Positions 50,113 to 59,548 of a stretch of 64,000 bases of DNA are shown one piece after another. Location of the stretch: NCBI GenBank assembly GCA_038321615.1, contig JBBQFC010000009.1, positions 1-64,000 on the forward strand. The letters run 5' to 3'. The stretch's first letter is position 1. Every line of letters begins with the position of its first letter. The position numbers were made by a program, and so were the translations under genes. Source of the stretch: JBBQFC01 sp038321615. GTDB taxonomy: Bacteria > Bacteroidota > Bacteroidia > Flavobacteriales_D > Cryomorphaceae. A model generated the notes under the pieces. That model did not search any database and was not told where the DNA came from. It saw only the letters and a list, made by a program, of their open reading frames with translations.

Positions 50113-51327
50113 TTATAGTACTTCCGCTACCGTAAAAATACTTCCCCCCACAAAAATTAAATCACTCAACTGTGCCTCGGCTTTGGCGGCTTCAAAAGCC
50201 TGCATTACACTTGGATATACCTTACCTTCAAGCGAAAATTTGAGTGCTTCGTCGCTCAGTTGCTGGGCATCTTTGGCACGCGGAATATCGGCTCTACACC
50301 AGTAATACGTCGCAGAGATTGGGAGCTGCATCAAAATGGTTTTAGCATCCTTGTCGGCTACCATACCCCAAACAATGTGAAGCCGCACATACGTCTCTTG
50401 GCGCAGCATATCCACCACCCATTTTACCCCGTCTTCATTATGGCCCACATCGAGTATAACTTTGGGTAGTTCTTGGATTTGCTCCCACCTTCCGCGTAGA
50501 CCGGTTGATTTCAAAACCTGCGTGGCACCTAGCAAAACGCTGCTTTCTAATAGATTCCAACCTATGGAGCGAGCTATTTCTACGGCAGCCCGCACGGTTT
50601 GCATGTTTTCGAATTGGTAACTACCCTGTAAATCGGTCGCTAATGGCTGAAAGCCGTATTCTGCATACACGTAAGGAGCGTTCTTTTCGGCTGCCATTTC
50701 CGTGATGACGCTTTGCACTTCGCGGTTGTTTTTCCCGAGAAGGATTGGTCGGTTCTCTTTGATTATTCCGCCCTTTTCGCGCGCTATTTTCTCCTTGGTA
50801 TCGCCTAAGAACTGCTGATGGTCAAGGCCGATGGATGTTATAATGCTGAATTCGGGACTGACGACATTGGTTGAGTCAAGCCTTCCGCCCATTCCAGTTT
50901 CGAGAATAGCGATATCGACTTTTTCTTCTTTGAAATGCTCGAATGCCATGACGCACGTCATTTCGAAGAAAGATGGCTCAAGGTCTGGAGCTATTTCTTG
51001 ATACCGCGCTACGAATTTCGCCACTTTCTCTTTGGAAATCATATCTCCGTTAATCCGAATTCTTTCTCGGAAATCCTTTAAATGCGGGGAGGTGAACAGG
51101 CCTGTCTTGTAGCCGCATGCCTGAAAAATGGATGCCAATGCGCTAGATACTGATCCTTTTCCGTTTGTACCAGCCACATGTATGGATTTGAACCCATGCT
51201 GGGGATTACCCAATAGTTCACACAGTTTAATCGTTGTGGATAGATCGGCTTTGTAAGCGGCAGCTCCAACCCGCTGAAACATGGGTAGCTGGCTGAAAAG
51301 GTATTCTACTGCTGCGGAATATTCCAC
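50113..51327 (-). CDS. folC: Folylpolyglutamate synthase / dihydrofolate synthase
   Basis: A 404-residue Mur-ligase-family enzyme that adds glutamate to dihydropteroate and folate. The P-loop is AGTNGKGSVSSALASIFQAC near residue 50; 'TSPHLKDFRERIRINGDMIS' and 'ETGMGGRLDSTNVV' are the folate and metal signatures, and 'LDVGHNEDGVKWV' is near the C-terminus. It follows tonB by two bases, an arrangement in which folC rides with the exbB-exbD-tonB operon. folE at 21 kb serves the same vitamin pathway. Confidence 0.95.
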   Translation of the reverse strand: MEYSAAVEYLFSQLPMFQRVGAAAYKADLSTTIKLCELLGNPQHGFKSIHVAGTNGKGSVSSALASIFQACGYKTGLFTSPHLKDFRERIRINGDMISKEKVAKFVARYQEIAPDLEPSFFEMTCVMAFEHFKEEKVDIAILETGMGGRLDSTNVVSPEFSIITSIGLDHQQFLGDTKEKIAREKGGIIKENRPILLGKNNREVQSVITEMAAEKNAPYVYAEYGFQPLATDLQGSYQFENMQTVRAAVEIARSIGWNLLESSVLLGATQVLKSTGLRGRWEQIQELPKVILDVGHNEDGVKWVVDMLRQETYVRLHIVWGMVADKDAKTILMQLPISATYYWCRADIPRAKDAQQLSDEALKFSLEGKVYPSVMQAFEAAKAEAQLSDLIFVGGSIFTVAEVL

Positions 51328-51329
51328 AG

Positions 51330-52145
51330 CTATTTAAGTTGAAATACGTAGCGCACCTTCCCGCGCTGCTCTACTTGTGCCGCAGGATCTCCATTGAACC
51401 GGAAATTCTCAAGTAGATCCTTTGTGGCCAGGTTGACCAAATATTGAGATGTGGTTGTCGAAAGCCCGAGATCGGGGTCTGCTTTTACAACTCTTCCATT
51501 TCGATCTACGACAATCTTCATTACCAAAACTCCTTCCTCTTTCGTGTCCTTGATTTTAGTCCCAAACCCGGGCATCATACTCCGCCCATCGAGCTGCCAG
51601 CTACCACTACCACCACCTAAAGCACCGCGCCCTGTGGTTCCATTTGGATTTCCTTCATCACCTGTTCCCGTGGTATTGCCCTGGCTTCCACCACCACCCG
51701 ATTGATTGATGTTATTGAGTGCGTCGCTTAGCTTATTGCTCAGGGTTGGCTTTGGTTCTTCTACCGGCACTGCGGGCTTTTCAGCCGGTTTTTCGGTGGG
51801 TTTTTCAACTGGTTTTTTGGGCTTTACCGCTGGCTTGGTGGGTACGGCTATTTCACTTTCATCTTGTGCTGTTACTTCATCCGATGGCGTTTCGGTAACC
51901 GTTTCTTCCGGTGTTGGCTCCGGATTGCTAGGGGTGGTATTTGCCGGTGTATCCGCAATATCGGCTACCGCATCGCCGCCAGCAGCGGCATCCCATCCAA
52001 ACTCGATGGAGGCACCCGCATCTTCCGGAAGCGGGTCGGGCTGGGTTAACCCAAAGATGAAAAACAGGATCAAAGCCAAAACATGGAAACCAATGGTGAT
52101 TCCCGCGGCAGTTCGTTTTCGTTTGCGTTCTTCGGCCGTATCCAT
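51330..52145 (-). CDS. TonB-like energy transducer
   Basis: A 271-residue periplasmic-spanning protein. The N-terminal membrane segment is at about residues 13-34, followed by an acidic region and a rigid Pro-Lys/Glu-Pro stretch (TKPAVKPKKPVEKPTEKPAE), then a glycine-rich linker, and a C-terminal TonB/TolA-like domain ending 'GKVRYVFQLK'. It couples the proton motive force captured by ExbB-ExbD to outer-membrane receptors. The C-terminal domain resembles Gly-rich 'TonB' variants of Bacteroidota; a TolA role is possible. Directly downstream of exbD. Confidence 0.9.
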   Translation of the reverse strand: MDTAEERKRKRTAAGITIGFHVLALILFFIFGLTQPDPLPEDAGASIEFGWDAAAGGDAVADIADTPANTTPSNPEPTPEETVTETPSDEVTAQDESEIAVPTKPAVKPKKPVEKPTEKPAEKPAVPVEEPKPTLSNKLSDALNNINQSGGGGSQGNTTGTGDEGNPNGTTGRGALGGGSGSWQLDGRSMMPGFGTKIKDTKEEGVLVMKIVVDRNGRVVKADPDLGLSTTTSQYLVNLATKDLLENFRFNGDPAAQVEQRGKVRYVFQLK

Positions 52146-52147
52146 CT

Positions 52148-52540
52148 TTATTTCGGTTTAGTAGCGAGTACAATTTTCCACTTATTGCGCTTGGCAATAT
52201 CCAGCACTTTCACCGTTTCGCCAGTGGGCACCTGCTGATCTACGTGGAATACGATGCTTGGCTCTACTTTATCGCCCGCAACAGCCATGAGTTCCGGCTC
52301 GAGGTTCTCGCTGTTTACAATCTTGTTATTCACAGAAAAAACCAAGTCTTTATCGATGCGCAGAGATATATTTTGCTTGTCCTTCGACTTATTGTTGCTC
52401 ACCGGAAGATCTACAGGTAGGGCGTATGGACTTACCATCGTTGAAACAATAATGAAGAAAATTAACAAAAGGAAGACCAGGTCGGTCATCGACGACATCG
52501 AGAAACTCGCATCTACCTTATTTCGTGACCGTAGGTTCAT
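52148..52540 (-). CDS. exbD: ExbD/TolR-family biopolymer transport protein
   Basis: A 130-residue inner-membrane protein with one membrane segment near residues 15-38 (SMTDLVFLLLIFFIIVSTMV, with the conserved proton-relay aspartate D19) and a periplasmic C-terminal domain. It pairs with the ExbB-like protein encoded immediately upstream (stop and start adjacent) and with the TonB-like protein two bases downstream. Confidence 0.93.
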   Translation of the reverse strand: MNLRSRNKVDASFSMSSMTDLVFLLLIFFIIVSTMVSPYALPVDLPVSNNKSKDKQNISLRIDKDLVFSVNNKIVNSENLEPELMAVAGDKVEPSIVFHVDQQVPTGETVKVLDIAKRNKWKIVLATKPK

Positions 52541-53245
52541 CTATTTGGCTGGTTCTTCGAGCAAGTCAATAAACTCAATACTCTGAGCTTCCATGCGGTG
52601 TATCACTTTATCTACTTTCACTACCAATGTATTGTAAGCTATATAAGCGATGATACCAATTACCAAGCCGGCTACAGTGGTAACCATAGCTTGCATAATT
52701 CCACCCGAAAGCGCTGATATCTCCACTCCATTGCCTGAAATCTTCATCGCGTGAAAGGTCATGATCATACCAATAACCGTTCCCAAGAAACCGATCATCG
52801 GCGCAGCACCCGCCACTGTTGCGAGCACAGGAAGACCTTTTTCGAGCTTGTAAACTTCAAGCTTGCCCACGTTTTCGATTGAAGCGCTTAAGTCGTCCAT
52901 GGGTTTGCCTATACGCGCTATGCCTTTGTCGAGCATGCGTGCTATGGGTGTATTAGTGGAGCCGCAAAGGTTTCGGGCCGATTCCAGTTTTCCATCGCTT
53001 ACATAATCCTTTATACGATTCATAAAGTCTTTGTCTTCTTTGGAAGCTTTTGAAATTGCCATCCATCGCTCGGCAAAAATATATACGGCCACCACGGACA
53101 GAATGGCCAAGGGACCCATAATGTACCAACCGCCATCTATAATGAGCTGGATTATGGAGATGTTTTCTTCTGTGGGCGCTGAAGTTTCCAAAGTTTCGGC
53201 TGCTTGAACGCCGTTACTGATTTGCAGCAGAATGAGTGATTTCAT
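52541..53245 (-). CDS. exbB: ExbB/TolQ/MotA-family proton channel protein
   Basis: A 234-residue protein with an N-terminal hydrophilic or signal-like stretch and three membrane segments (GWYIMGPLAILSVVAVYIFA, 'LPVLATVAGAAPMIGFLGTVIGMIMTF', and 'GIMQAMVTTVAGLVIGIIAYIAYNTLV'). GFLGTVIGM is the MotA/TolQ/ExbB signature. Forms the pentameric proton channel around ExbD. First gene of the exbB-exbD-tonB-folC run. Confidence 0.94.
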   Translation of the reverse strand: MKSLILLQISNGVQAAETLETSAPTEENISIIQLIIDGGWYIMGPLAILSVVAVYIFAERWMAISKASKEDKDFMNRIKDYVSDGKLESARNLCGSTNTPIARMLDKGIARIGKPMDDLSASIENVGKLEVYKLEKGLPVLATVAGAAPMIGFLGTVIGMIMTFHAMKISGNGVEISALSGGIMQAMVTTVAGLVIGIIAYIAYNTLVVKVDKVIHRMEAQSIEFIDLLEEPAK

Positions 53246-53295
53246 AGAACAAGATTACGCAGGAATAGCCCTATAACGCTATCGCTGAAAAGAAA

Positions 53296-54615
53296 TTATG
53301 CACGCATCAGTATGAATAGCGCGGCTCCGGCAAAGTATCCGATAATGGCCAACCAGGATATTTTCTTCAAATACCATATGAAGTCTATGCGCTCCAATCC
53401 CATGGCAGCGACGCCAGCCGCAGAACCAATGATCAGAGCACTTCCACCGGTACCGGCGCAATAGGCCAAAAACATCCAAAAATCGCCGCTTGCGGCAAAT
53501 GGTCCCGATGCTTCAATTTCAAACATCCCTTGCGCTGCTGCTACCAACGGTACGTTGTCTACGATAGCGGAAAGTAGCCCAATAATGAGGTCAATGGCAT
53601 AAATGTTTCCTACAGTTTCGCTCAAATACAGCGCTACTTCGCCCAGTATTCCTATATCTTGCAAAGCGGCTACGGCTAGCAGAATACCAAGGAAGAATAG
53701 TACCGAAGCGGTATCGATTTTGCGCAGCACACCTACCACAGTAAGTTTTCTTCGGAGGGGAATATCTTTATGGCGGTGCATAATGTCGGTAACCACCCAT
53801 ATTACTCCGAGGCTGAGCATCATCCCCATAAAGGGTGGAAGGTGCGTAGTCGTCTTGAACACGGGTACAAACAGCAAGCCCGCGATACCCAAGGCGAAAA
53901 TGATAGCCCGCTCGCGATCTGTAGCTTCTAAAGTATGCTCGTCGGTGGGTATAAGTACGGGTCTGTTAACATTTCCTTTCATGGTGAAACTTAAAATGCT
54001 CAACGGGGCAACCATCGTAACGAGGCTTGGAAGTATCAACTCGCTCACCGTTTGGCCCACATCTGGAAGCTGTTTCTTAATCCAGAGCATCGTGGTGGTC
54101 ACATCCCCAATAGGCGACCAGGCTCCACCGGCATTGGCTGAAATCACTACTAAGCCCACAAAGAACCAGCGTGTCTGTTTATCTTCAATCAGCTTGCGCA
54201 TCAAGGACACCAATACTATAGTGGTGGTAAGATTATCGAGTACGGCACTTAAAAAGAAAGTGAGGGTACAAACGATCCACATCAATTTTACTTTGTTCGT
54301 AGTGGTGATACGGTCTGTAATTACTTTGAAGCCTTCGTGCGCATCTACCGTCTCTACGATAGCCATAGCGCCCATCAGAAAGAACAGTATAGAGGATATT
54401 TCGCTGATGTGGTGAAGTACGTTTTCCTCAATACCATGGCCTGCTTCTCCACCATTGGGAATGCTATGCGCGAGCAATTCAGGAGACAAAGCATAAATAG
54501 CCCAGCAAACAATACCTGTAATAAGGGCAGAAGCCGCCTTATCGACATGCAACGGATGCTCCAGGGCAATGCATAAATAGCCCAAAACAAAGACAACAAT
54601 GACTACTATTTCCAT
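53296..54615 (-). CDS. nhaD: NhaD-type sodium:proton antiporter
   Basis: A 439-residue integral membrane protein with about twelve segments and the NhaD signature VVISANAGGAWSPIGDVTTT near residue 160, plus 'LSAVLDNLTTTIVLVSLMRKL' and 'GLLSAIVDNVPLVAAAQGMF', whose paired aspartates and asparagines form the ion pathway of the ArsB/NhaD superfamily. It exports Na+ or Li+ for protons, fitting a marine or salt-exposed bacterium. It follows the glutamate-dehydrogenase-family gene by three bases. Confidence 0.94.
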   Translation of the reverse strand: MEIVVIVVFVLGYLCIALEHPLHVDKAASALITGIVCWAIYALSPELLAHSIPNGGEAGHGIEENVLHHISEISSILFFLMGAMAIVETVDAHEGFKVITDRITTTNKVKLMWIVCTLTFFLSAVLDNLTTTIVLVSLMRKLIEDKQTRWFFVGLVVISANAGGAWSPIGDVTTTMLWIKKQLPDVGQTVSELILPSLVTMVAPLSILSFTMKGNVNRPVLIPTDEHTLEATDRERAIIFALGIAGLLFVPVFKTTTHLPPFMGMMLSLGVIWVVTDIMHRHKDIPLRRKLTVVGVLRKIDTASVLFFLGILLAVAALQDIGILGEVALYLSETVGNIYAIDLIIGLLSAIVDNVPLVAAAQGMFEIEASGPFAASGDFWMFLAYCAGTGGSALIIGSAAGVAAMGLERIDFIWYLKKISWLAIIGYFAGAALFILMRA

Positions 54616-54618
54616 GAT

Positions 54619-55845
54619 CTAAATGAGTTGTGACAATGCAATTTCGAAACCGGTGGCAGCCAAATTTACCCCGGTTGGATTGCGGTTAAAAATCTCCTCT
54701 ATAGCACTTCGTATTACAGTGCTGGTATCTTCAAATATGGCTTCGTCGCTCAGTTCAACACCTTTCTCCATGCAATACGCGAAAACGCGCGCCATACCGC
54801 AATTAGCTATAAAATCGGGTACGATGGCAATGCGCTGATCGGCGTATTCCATAATAGGACCAAAGAATATTTCGGGGTCGGCAAACGGCACATTGGCACC
54901 GCTGGCCAATACTTCCACACCAGCTTCAATCAATCGGTCGGTATGGTCGCGAGAGATAAGTCGCGAAGCCGCACACGGAAGAAAAATGTCGGCGGGCAAA
55001 TCCCAAATTACTTCGTTGGTTTTTTCAAATGATAGTAGGTCTGCACCAATAAGTTCGTTACCGTTTTTAGCGATAAAGAGCTGTTTTATTTCATCGAAGC
55101 TCAAGCCATCAGGGCGTATCAGGCCGCCAGCACGGTCGATTATACCGACCACTTTGGCGCCAGCTTCCGAGAGGTAGTAAGCTGCAGCGGCTCCTACGTT
55201 GCCCCAACCCTGCACGATCGCCCGCTTTCCGGCGATCTCTTTCTTACTCAGGTCGTAAAAATGCATTACACTTTTAGCCAAGCCGAAGCCGGTTATTAAA
55301 TCGGCGATTACATATTTTCGCGCTGGGTCGGGCGAATATTTCCGATCTTCAACCACTTTGGAAACACCAAATCGGAGCTGCCCTATTTGTTGGATTTTCT
55401 CATTGTCGCGTGGATTGAAATGGCCGTTGACTACTCCTTCTTGCGGGTGCCAAAGGCCAAATTCTTCGGTTATCGGAATCACTTCGTGAATTTCGTCCAC
55501 ATTTAAATCTCCGCCTGTACCATAGTAGCTTTTCAGCAAGGGTGTTACTGCTTTATACCAGCGCTCCAGTACGGCGCGCTTTCGCGGGTCGGCTGGGTCG
55601 AAATTAATACCGCTCTTGGCACCGCCAATGGCAGGGCCCGAAACGGTAAACTTCACCTCCATCGTTTTTGCTAGCGATTCTACTTCCCGCTTGTCTAAGC
55701 CTTTGCGCATGCGGGTACCACCGCCCGCTGCGCCGCCACGCAGGGAGTTTATTACCACCCAACCGCGAGCTTCCGTTTCCGGGTCATTCCATTCAAAAAC
55801 AATTTCGGGAGATTTCTCTTCAAACTTTCGAAGCAGGTCGCGCAT
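54619..55845 (-). CDS. Glu/Leu/Phe/Val dehydrogenase
   Basis: A 408-residue NAD(P)-dependent amino-acid dehydrogenase. The substrate-binding part has GGGTRMRKGLDKREVESLAK and 'KFTVSGPAIGGAKSGI' with the catalytic-region lysines K65 and K77; the Rossmann part has IVQGWGNVGAAAAYYLSEAG near residue 235. The 'GGAKSG' loop differs from the GGGKGG of ordinary glutamate dehydrogenases, so the substrate is uncertain (glutamate or a branched/aromatic amino acid). It is coupled to nhaD. Confidence 0.88.
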   Translation of the reverse strand: MRDLLRKFEEKSPEIVFEWNDPETEARGWVVINSLRGGAAGGGTRMRKGLDKREVESLAKTMEVKFTVSGPAIGGAKSGINFDPADPRKRAVLERWYKAVTPLLKSYYGTGGDLNVDEIHEVIPITEEFGLWHPQEGVVNGHFNPRDNEKIQQIGQLRFGVSKVVEDRKYSPDPARKYVIADLITGFGLAKSVMHFYDLSKKEIAGKRAIVQGWGNVGAAAAYYLSEAGAKVVGIIDRAGGLIRPDGLSFDEIKQLFIAKNGNELIGADLLSFEKTNEVIWDLPADIFLPCAASRLISRDHTDRLIEAGVEVLASGANVPFADPEIFFGPIMEYADQRIAIVPDFIANCGMARVFAYCMEKGVELSDEAIFEDTSTVIRSAIEEIFNRNPTGVNLAATGFEIALSQLI

Positions 55846-55932
55846 CAGATAAAATTACTATCGGGGGCAAATATATTAAAAGGAGATGGCCCTGCGAGGT
55901 CGGAATTAATTCTTAGTATTTGCTTAACACAA

Positions 55933-56997
55933 CTACAAGGGGTAATAAATGGCGCCTGAACTATTATCGCGCAGCGCGCCTGTTACTGAGCGCAAGGCAT
56001 TCGCCCTGCCTTCGAGCCTGAGCTTACCGAGAAGTGCAAAAATCAGCGCTTCTTTGTAATCGATTAAAGCACGATCGGGTATTTGGATTTCGCATTTCAC
56101 CGAGCGTCGGATGCCTTCAATCAGAAAATCGTTGAAGCAACCCCCTCCCGTAGCCAAGATTTTATCGCGTTTTGAAAAGGAGTTGAGCGCACGGGCTATT
56201 TGGTTTGCAATATGTTCCGTTAAGGTGGCTAAGGCATCGCGATCGGAGAGAGAGCTGACAAGTGGAAGAATCTCGCGCTCTACCCACTCACGTCCGAGCG
56301 ATTTCGGATAAGATTTTTGGTAAAAAGGTAGGTTGTTTAACTTATCAAGGGTTGCTCGATCCATTGATCCTGATCTGGCTAGCATTCCTTTATTATCGTA
56401 GGCCAAACCTGTCCTGCTGGCATAATAATTTAAGGGGAGATTTGCCGGGCCAATGTCGTAAGCGATTCGGTCATCATTGCTTTGAAAGCTGATGTTTGCA
56501 AATCCGCCCAGGTTTAGGCAAGCCGCGTAATTGCCAAATAGCAGCGCATCGCCAATAGGTACAAGGGGTGCACCTTGTCCACCTAAGGCCACGTCGCCCC
56601 TTCTGAAATCGCAAACGGTAGTGATGCCAGTTTCGGCTGCAATAATATTTCCATTGCAGAGCTGATAGGTAAAATGATGCTCGGGCTGATGGAAAATGGT
56701 ATGGCCGTGACAAGCTATGAAGTCAACTTTAAATTTCAGGCCTTTTATCACCTTAGTGATTTCTGCAGCGAGGTAGCAACTGTATTCATTTTCGAGTTTC
56801 AGGAAGTCATCGGCAGCCAAACTCGGTGCTTCCCCGAGCGATTTAATCCAAAAACCGGAATAAGGAATATGAGCCAGGTGTAAAAACTCAAATTTAGGAT
56901 ATGCGTCGAACCGCACTACCGCTATATCGACACCGTCGAGCGAAGTGCCCGACATGATGCCCACACCAATTTGGAATGCTTTGTTTTCAAACGTCAT
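55933..56997 (-). CDS. anmK: Anhydro-N-acetylmuramic acid kinase
   Basis: Starting at the ATG at 56995-56997 (MTFENKAFQIGVGIMSGTSL) gives 354 residues, the usual size. GTSLDGVDIAVV near residue 17 is the family's phosphate-binding signature; 'GHTIFHQPEH', 'GQGAPLVPIGDALLF' and 'LNLGGFANIS' follow in order. It recycles cell-wall 1,6-anhydro-MurNAc to MurNAc-6-phosphate. It diverges from the acyl-CoA dehydrogenase gene, 53 bases away. Confidence 0.94.
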   Translation of the reverse strand: MTFENKAFQIGVGIMSGTSLDGVDIAVVRFDAYPKFEFLHLAHIPYSGFWIKSLGEAPSLAADDFLKLENEYSCYLAAEITKVIKGLKFKVDFIACHGHTIFHQPEHHFTYQLCNGNIIAAETGITTVCDFRRGDVALGGQGAPLVPIGDALLFGNYAACLNLGGFANISFQSNDDRIAYDIGPANLPLNYYASRTGLAYDNKGMLARSGSMDRATLDKLNNLPFYQKSYPKSLGREWVEREILPLVSSLSDRDALATLTEHIANQIARALNSFSKRDKILATGGGCFNDFLIEGIRRSVKCEIQIPDRALIDYKEALIFALLGKLRLEGRANALRSVTGALRDNSSGAIYYPL

Positions 56998-57015
56998 GCG
57001 GACAAGAGATTGTTT

Positions 57016-57023
57016 TAAATTTG
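57016..57023 (+). promoter_or_regulatory. -7 promoter element upstream of the second acyl-CoA dehydrogenase
   Basis: TAAATTTG fits TAnnTTTG and lies 27 bases before the ATG at 57051. An AAGGAA at 57043 is a possible ribosome-binding site. The -33 element is not clear. Confidence 0.45.
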
Positions 57024-57050
57024 CGCACCACAAATAAACTACAAGGAACG

Positions 57051-58193
57051 ATGAATTTTGAATTTACCGAAGAGCAAATTGCCGTGAGGGATGCCGCGCG
57101 CGATTTTGCCCAAAATGTTTTGAAGCATGGCGTTATTGAGCGCGACACCCATCAGCGGTTTCCCGTGGATGAAATTAAGCAATTGGGCGAGCTCGGTTTT
57201 ATGGGCATGATGATCGACCCCAATTATGGGGGTAGTGGCATGGATACCGTATCGTACGTTCTTGCAATGGAAGAACTTTCGAAGGTTGACGCTTCAGCTT
57301 CGGTGGTGGTTTCTGTTAACAATAGCTTGGTGTGCTGGGGCTTGGATAAGTACGGCTCAGTGGAACAAAAGCAAAAATATTTGGTACCATTGGCGAAGGG
57401 CGAGAAAATAGGGGCATTTTGCTTAAGCGAGCCTGAAGCTGGCTCTGATGCTACTTCTCAGCGCACTACAGCCGAAGATAAAGGCGATTATTACCTTCTG
57501 AATGGAACCAAGAATTGGATCACCAATGGGGGCTCTGCTTCTACTTATCTCGTTATTGCGCAAACGCATCCAGAAAAGGGACATCGGGGTATTAATTGTC
57601 TGATCGTAGAGCGCGGTATGGAAGGTTTCATGGTCGGCGCTAAGGAAGATAAATTAGGTATTCGCGGAAGCGACACCCACACGATCATGTTTCAGGATGT
57701 AAAAGTGCCAAAGGAAAACAGAATTGGGGAAGACGGTTTTGGGTTTAAATTTGCCATGAGCACCCTTTCTGGAGGCCGCATTGGTATTGCCGCGCAAGCG
57801 CTAGGTATTGCCAGCGGGGCGTACGAATTGGCCCTTGCCTACAGTAAGGAGCGCCAGGCTTTCGGTAAACCGATTCACGAGCATCAGGCCATCGCTTTCA
57901 AATTGGCCGATATGGCTACGGAGATCGAAGCGGCTCGGCTTTTATGCCTAAAGGCCGCGCAAGTGAAGGACGCCGGTGAGAATTTTGATTTGGAATCTTC
58001 CATGGCCAAGCTTTTTGCTTCGCGGGTAGCCATGGAAACCACGATAGAAGCCGTGCAAATTCATGGAGGTTATGGTTTTGTGAAAGAATACCACGTGGAG
58101 CGATTAATGCGCGACGCTAAAATCACCCAAATTTACGAAGGGACAAGCGAGATTCAAAAAATCGTGATTTCGCGTGCTTTATTGAAAGATTAA
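57051..58193 (+). CDS. Acyl-CoA dehydrogenase, short form
   Basis: Starting at the ATG at 57051 (MNFEFTEEQIAVRDAARDFA) gives 380 residues, the normal length of short/medium-chain and butyryl-CoA dehydrogenases. FCLSEPEAGSDATSQRTTAE near residue 125 is the substrate/FAD motif, 'QIHGGYGFVKEYHVERLMRDAKITQIYEGTSEIQ' near the end includes the catalytic glutamate (E363 in IYEGTSEI). It catalyses alpha,beta-desaturation of short acyl-CoAs. It overlaps the convergent murF end by four bases. Confidence 0.95.
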   Translation: MNFEFTEEQIAVRDAARDFAQNVLKHGVIERDTHQRFPVDEIKQLGELGFMGMMIDPNYGGSGMDTVSYVLAMEELSKVDASASVVVSVNNSLVCWGLDKYGSVEQKQKYLVPLAKGEKIGAFCLSEPEAGSDATSQRTTAEDKGDYYLLNGTKNWITNGGSASTYLVIAQTHPEKGHRGINCLIVERGMEGFMVGAKEDKLGIRGSDTHTIMFQDVKVPKENRIGEDGFGFKFAMSTLSGGRIGIAAQALGIASGAYELALAYSKERQAFGKPIHEHQAIAFKLADMATEIEAARLLCLKAAQVKDAGENFDLESSMAKLFASRVAMETTIEAVQIHGGYGFVKEYHVERLMRDAKITQIYEGTSEIQKIVISRALLKD

Positions 58194-59479
58194 AGCTTTT
58201 CCAGAACCCTCTCCATAGTGGTAGCCCGGCTGCCCTTCAAGAGAATGGTATAGCCTTTCAAAGGGTGATTTGCGAGATATTCGTTCAATTCTGCGACATT
58301 TGCGAAGTATGCGCACCCGTAGAGCTGGCAATCGGCGTAATGCTGCCCCACGAAAATAGCGTCCAGATCTTTTTCGGCTACTCTGTTCACTAAGGCTTGA
58401 TGCTCTTCCTGGCTTTCTGAGCCAAGTTCCATCATGTGGCCGAGAATGGCAATTTTTGGTTCGTCGTGTCCGTCGGCCAGGTTGTCAATGGCCAAAATCA
58501 TACTACTCGGATTCGCATTGTAAGCGTCGAGTATTACCTTGTTGTGGTGGGTGATTTTTAATTGCGAACGGTTATTCTCAGGAGCGTAATGCTCGATTCC
58601 GGCCATTATAGCGGTCTGCGGAACGTCGAAATAGCATCCAATAGCCACGGCTGCCATCGCATTATAAAAATTATAATTTCCCACCAACTGGGTTTGGATG
58701 CGCCCACGGGCGTTTTTTTCTTTACAGTTGAATTGAAACGACAGGAAAGGCTGTGAATCTACTACATCGCCAAAGGCAAAATAACGGTCGTTCACTCCAA
58801 AATAAATTCGCTCCAAACCAACCGATAATTCCATAAGTACTGGATCGTCGCCGTTGACAAAAACTTTGCGCTTATGGGTTTTCAAAAAGTCATATAGCTC
58901 TTTTTTCCCCTTTTTCACTCCTTCTATCCCACCAAAACCTTCCAGGTGAGCCTTGCCGATATTGGTGATCATACCGATATCTGGAGTGCAGATGGTGCAA
59001 AGCTCTCGGATTTCTCCTTGGTGATTAGCCCCCATTTCAATTACGGCCATTTCGGCATCGAGCGGTATGGCGAGCAGGCTGAGTGGCACACCGATATGGT
59101 TGTTCAGATTACCAGTAGTAGAGTAGGTGCGGTACTTTCTTGAAAGTACAGCGTGAATCAATTCCTTGTTGGTGGTTTTTCCATTGCTCCCGGTCAGGCC
59201 TATTACCGGAAAGGCAAACTGGCTGCGGTGATGCTTCGCTAAATCTTGTAAAGTTTGCAGTGCATCATCAACAACGGTCATTGATGCTTCATTTTGCAGG
59301 GAAGGATCATCGGCAATTACGTGCAAGGCACCTTTTTCAAGCGCTGTTTTAGCAAAGGTATTTGCATCGAAATTTGGCCCTTTCAGACAGAAGAAAATCT
59401 GGTTGTCCATCGGCCTGCGAGAGTCTGTACTTACACCCGATGACGCCTGAAATACCTTGTAAAGTTCGCTTATACGCAT
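58190..59479 (-). CDS. murF: UDP-N-acetylmuramoyl-tripeptide:D-Ala-D-Ala ligase
   Basis: Starting at the ATG at 59477-59479 (MRISELYKVFQASSGVSTDS) gives 429 residues. The Mur-ligase ATP site is FPVIGLTGSNGKTTNKELI near residue 100, with 'NLNNHIGVPLSLLAIP', 'AVIEMGANHQGEIREL' and 'ILDAYNANPSSMILAI' in the expected order. It completes the UDP-MurNAc pentapeptide. The upstream frame to 59530 overlaps a terminator and is not coding. Adjacent to gldJ. Confidence 0.95.
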   Translation of the reverse strand: MRISELYKVFQASSGVSTDSRRPMDNQIFFCLKGPNFDANTFAKTALEKGALHVIADDPSLQNEASMTVVDDALQTLQDLAKHHRSQFAFPVIGLTGSNGKTTNKELIHAVLSRKYRTYSTTGNLNNHIGVPLSLLAIPLDAEMAVIEMGANHQGEIRELCTICTPDIGMITNIGKAHLEGFGGIEGVKKGKKELYDFLKTHKRKVFVNGDDPVLMELSVGLERIYFGVNDRYFAFGDVVDSQPFLSFQFNCKEKNARGRIQTQLVGNYNFYNAMAAVAIGCYFDVPQTAIMAGIEHYAPENNRSQLKITHHNKVILDAYNANPSSMILAIDNLADGHDEPKIAILGHMMELGSESQEEHQALVNRVAEKDLDAIFVGQHYADCQLYGCAYFANVAELNEYLANHPLKGYTILLKGSRATTMERVLEKL

Positions 59480-59493
59480 GGGGCTAAAAATAG

Positions 59494-59526
59494 AAAAACC
59501 CACAACACCATAGCGGTGTGTGGGTC
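59494..59526 (-). terminator. Rho-independent terminator between gldJ and murF
   Basis: ACCCACAACACC pairs with GGTGTGTGGGT (one bulged base) around a short loop; on the minus strand five T follow. It lies 23 bases after the gldJ stop. Confidence 0.75.
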
Positions 59527-59548
59527 TCAATTTCTTACTTAAAGTTTT

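Noticed and set aside
53603..54415. 270-residue open frame antisense to nhaD
   Set aside because: Shadow of nhaD; low-complexity serine/threonine/isoleucine content typical of antisense frames over membrane proteins.
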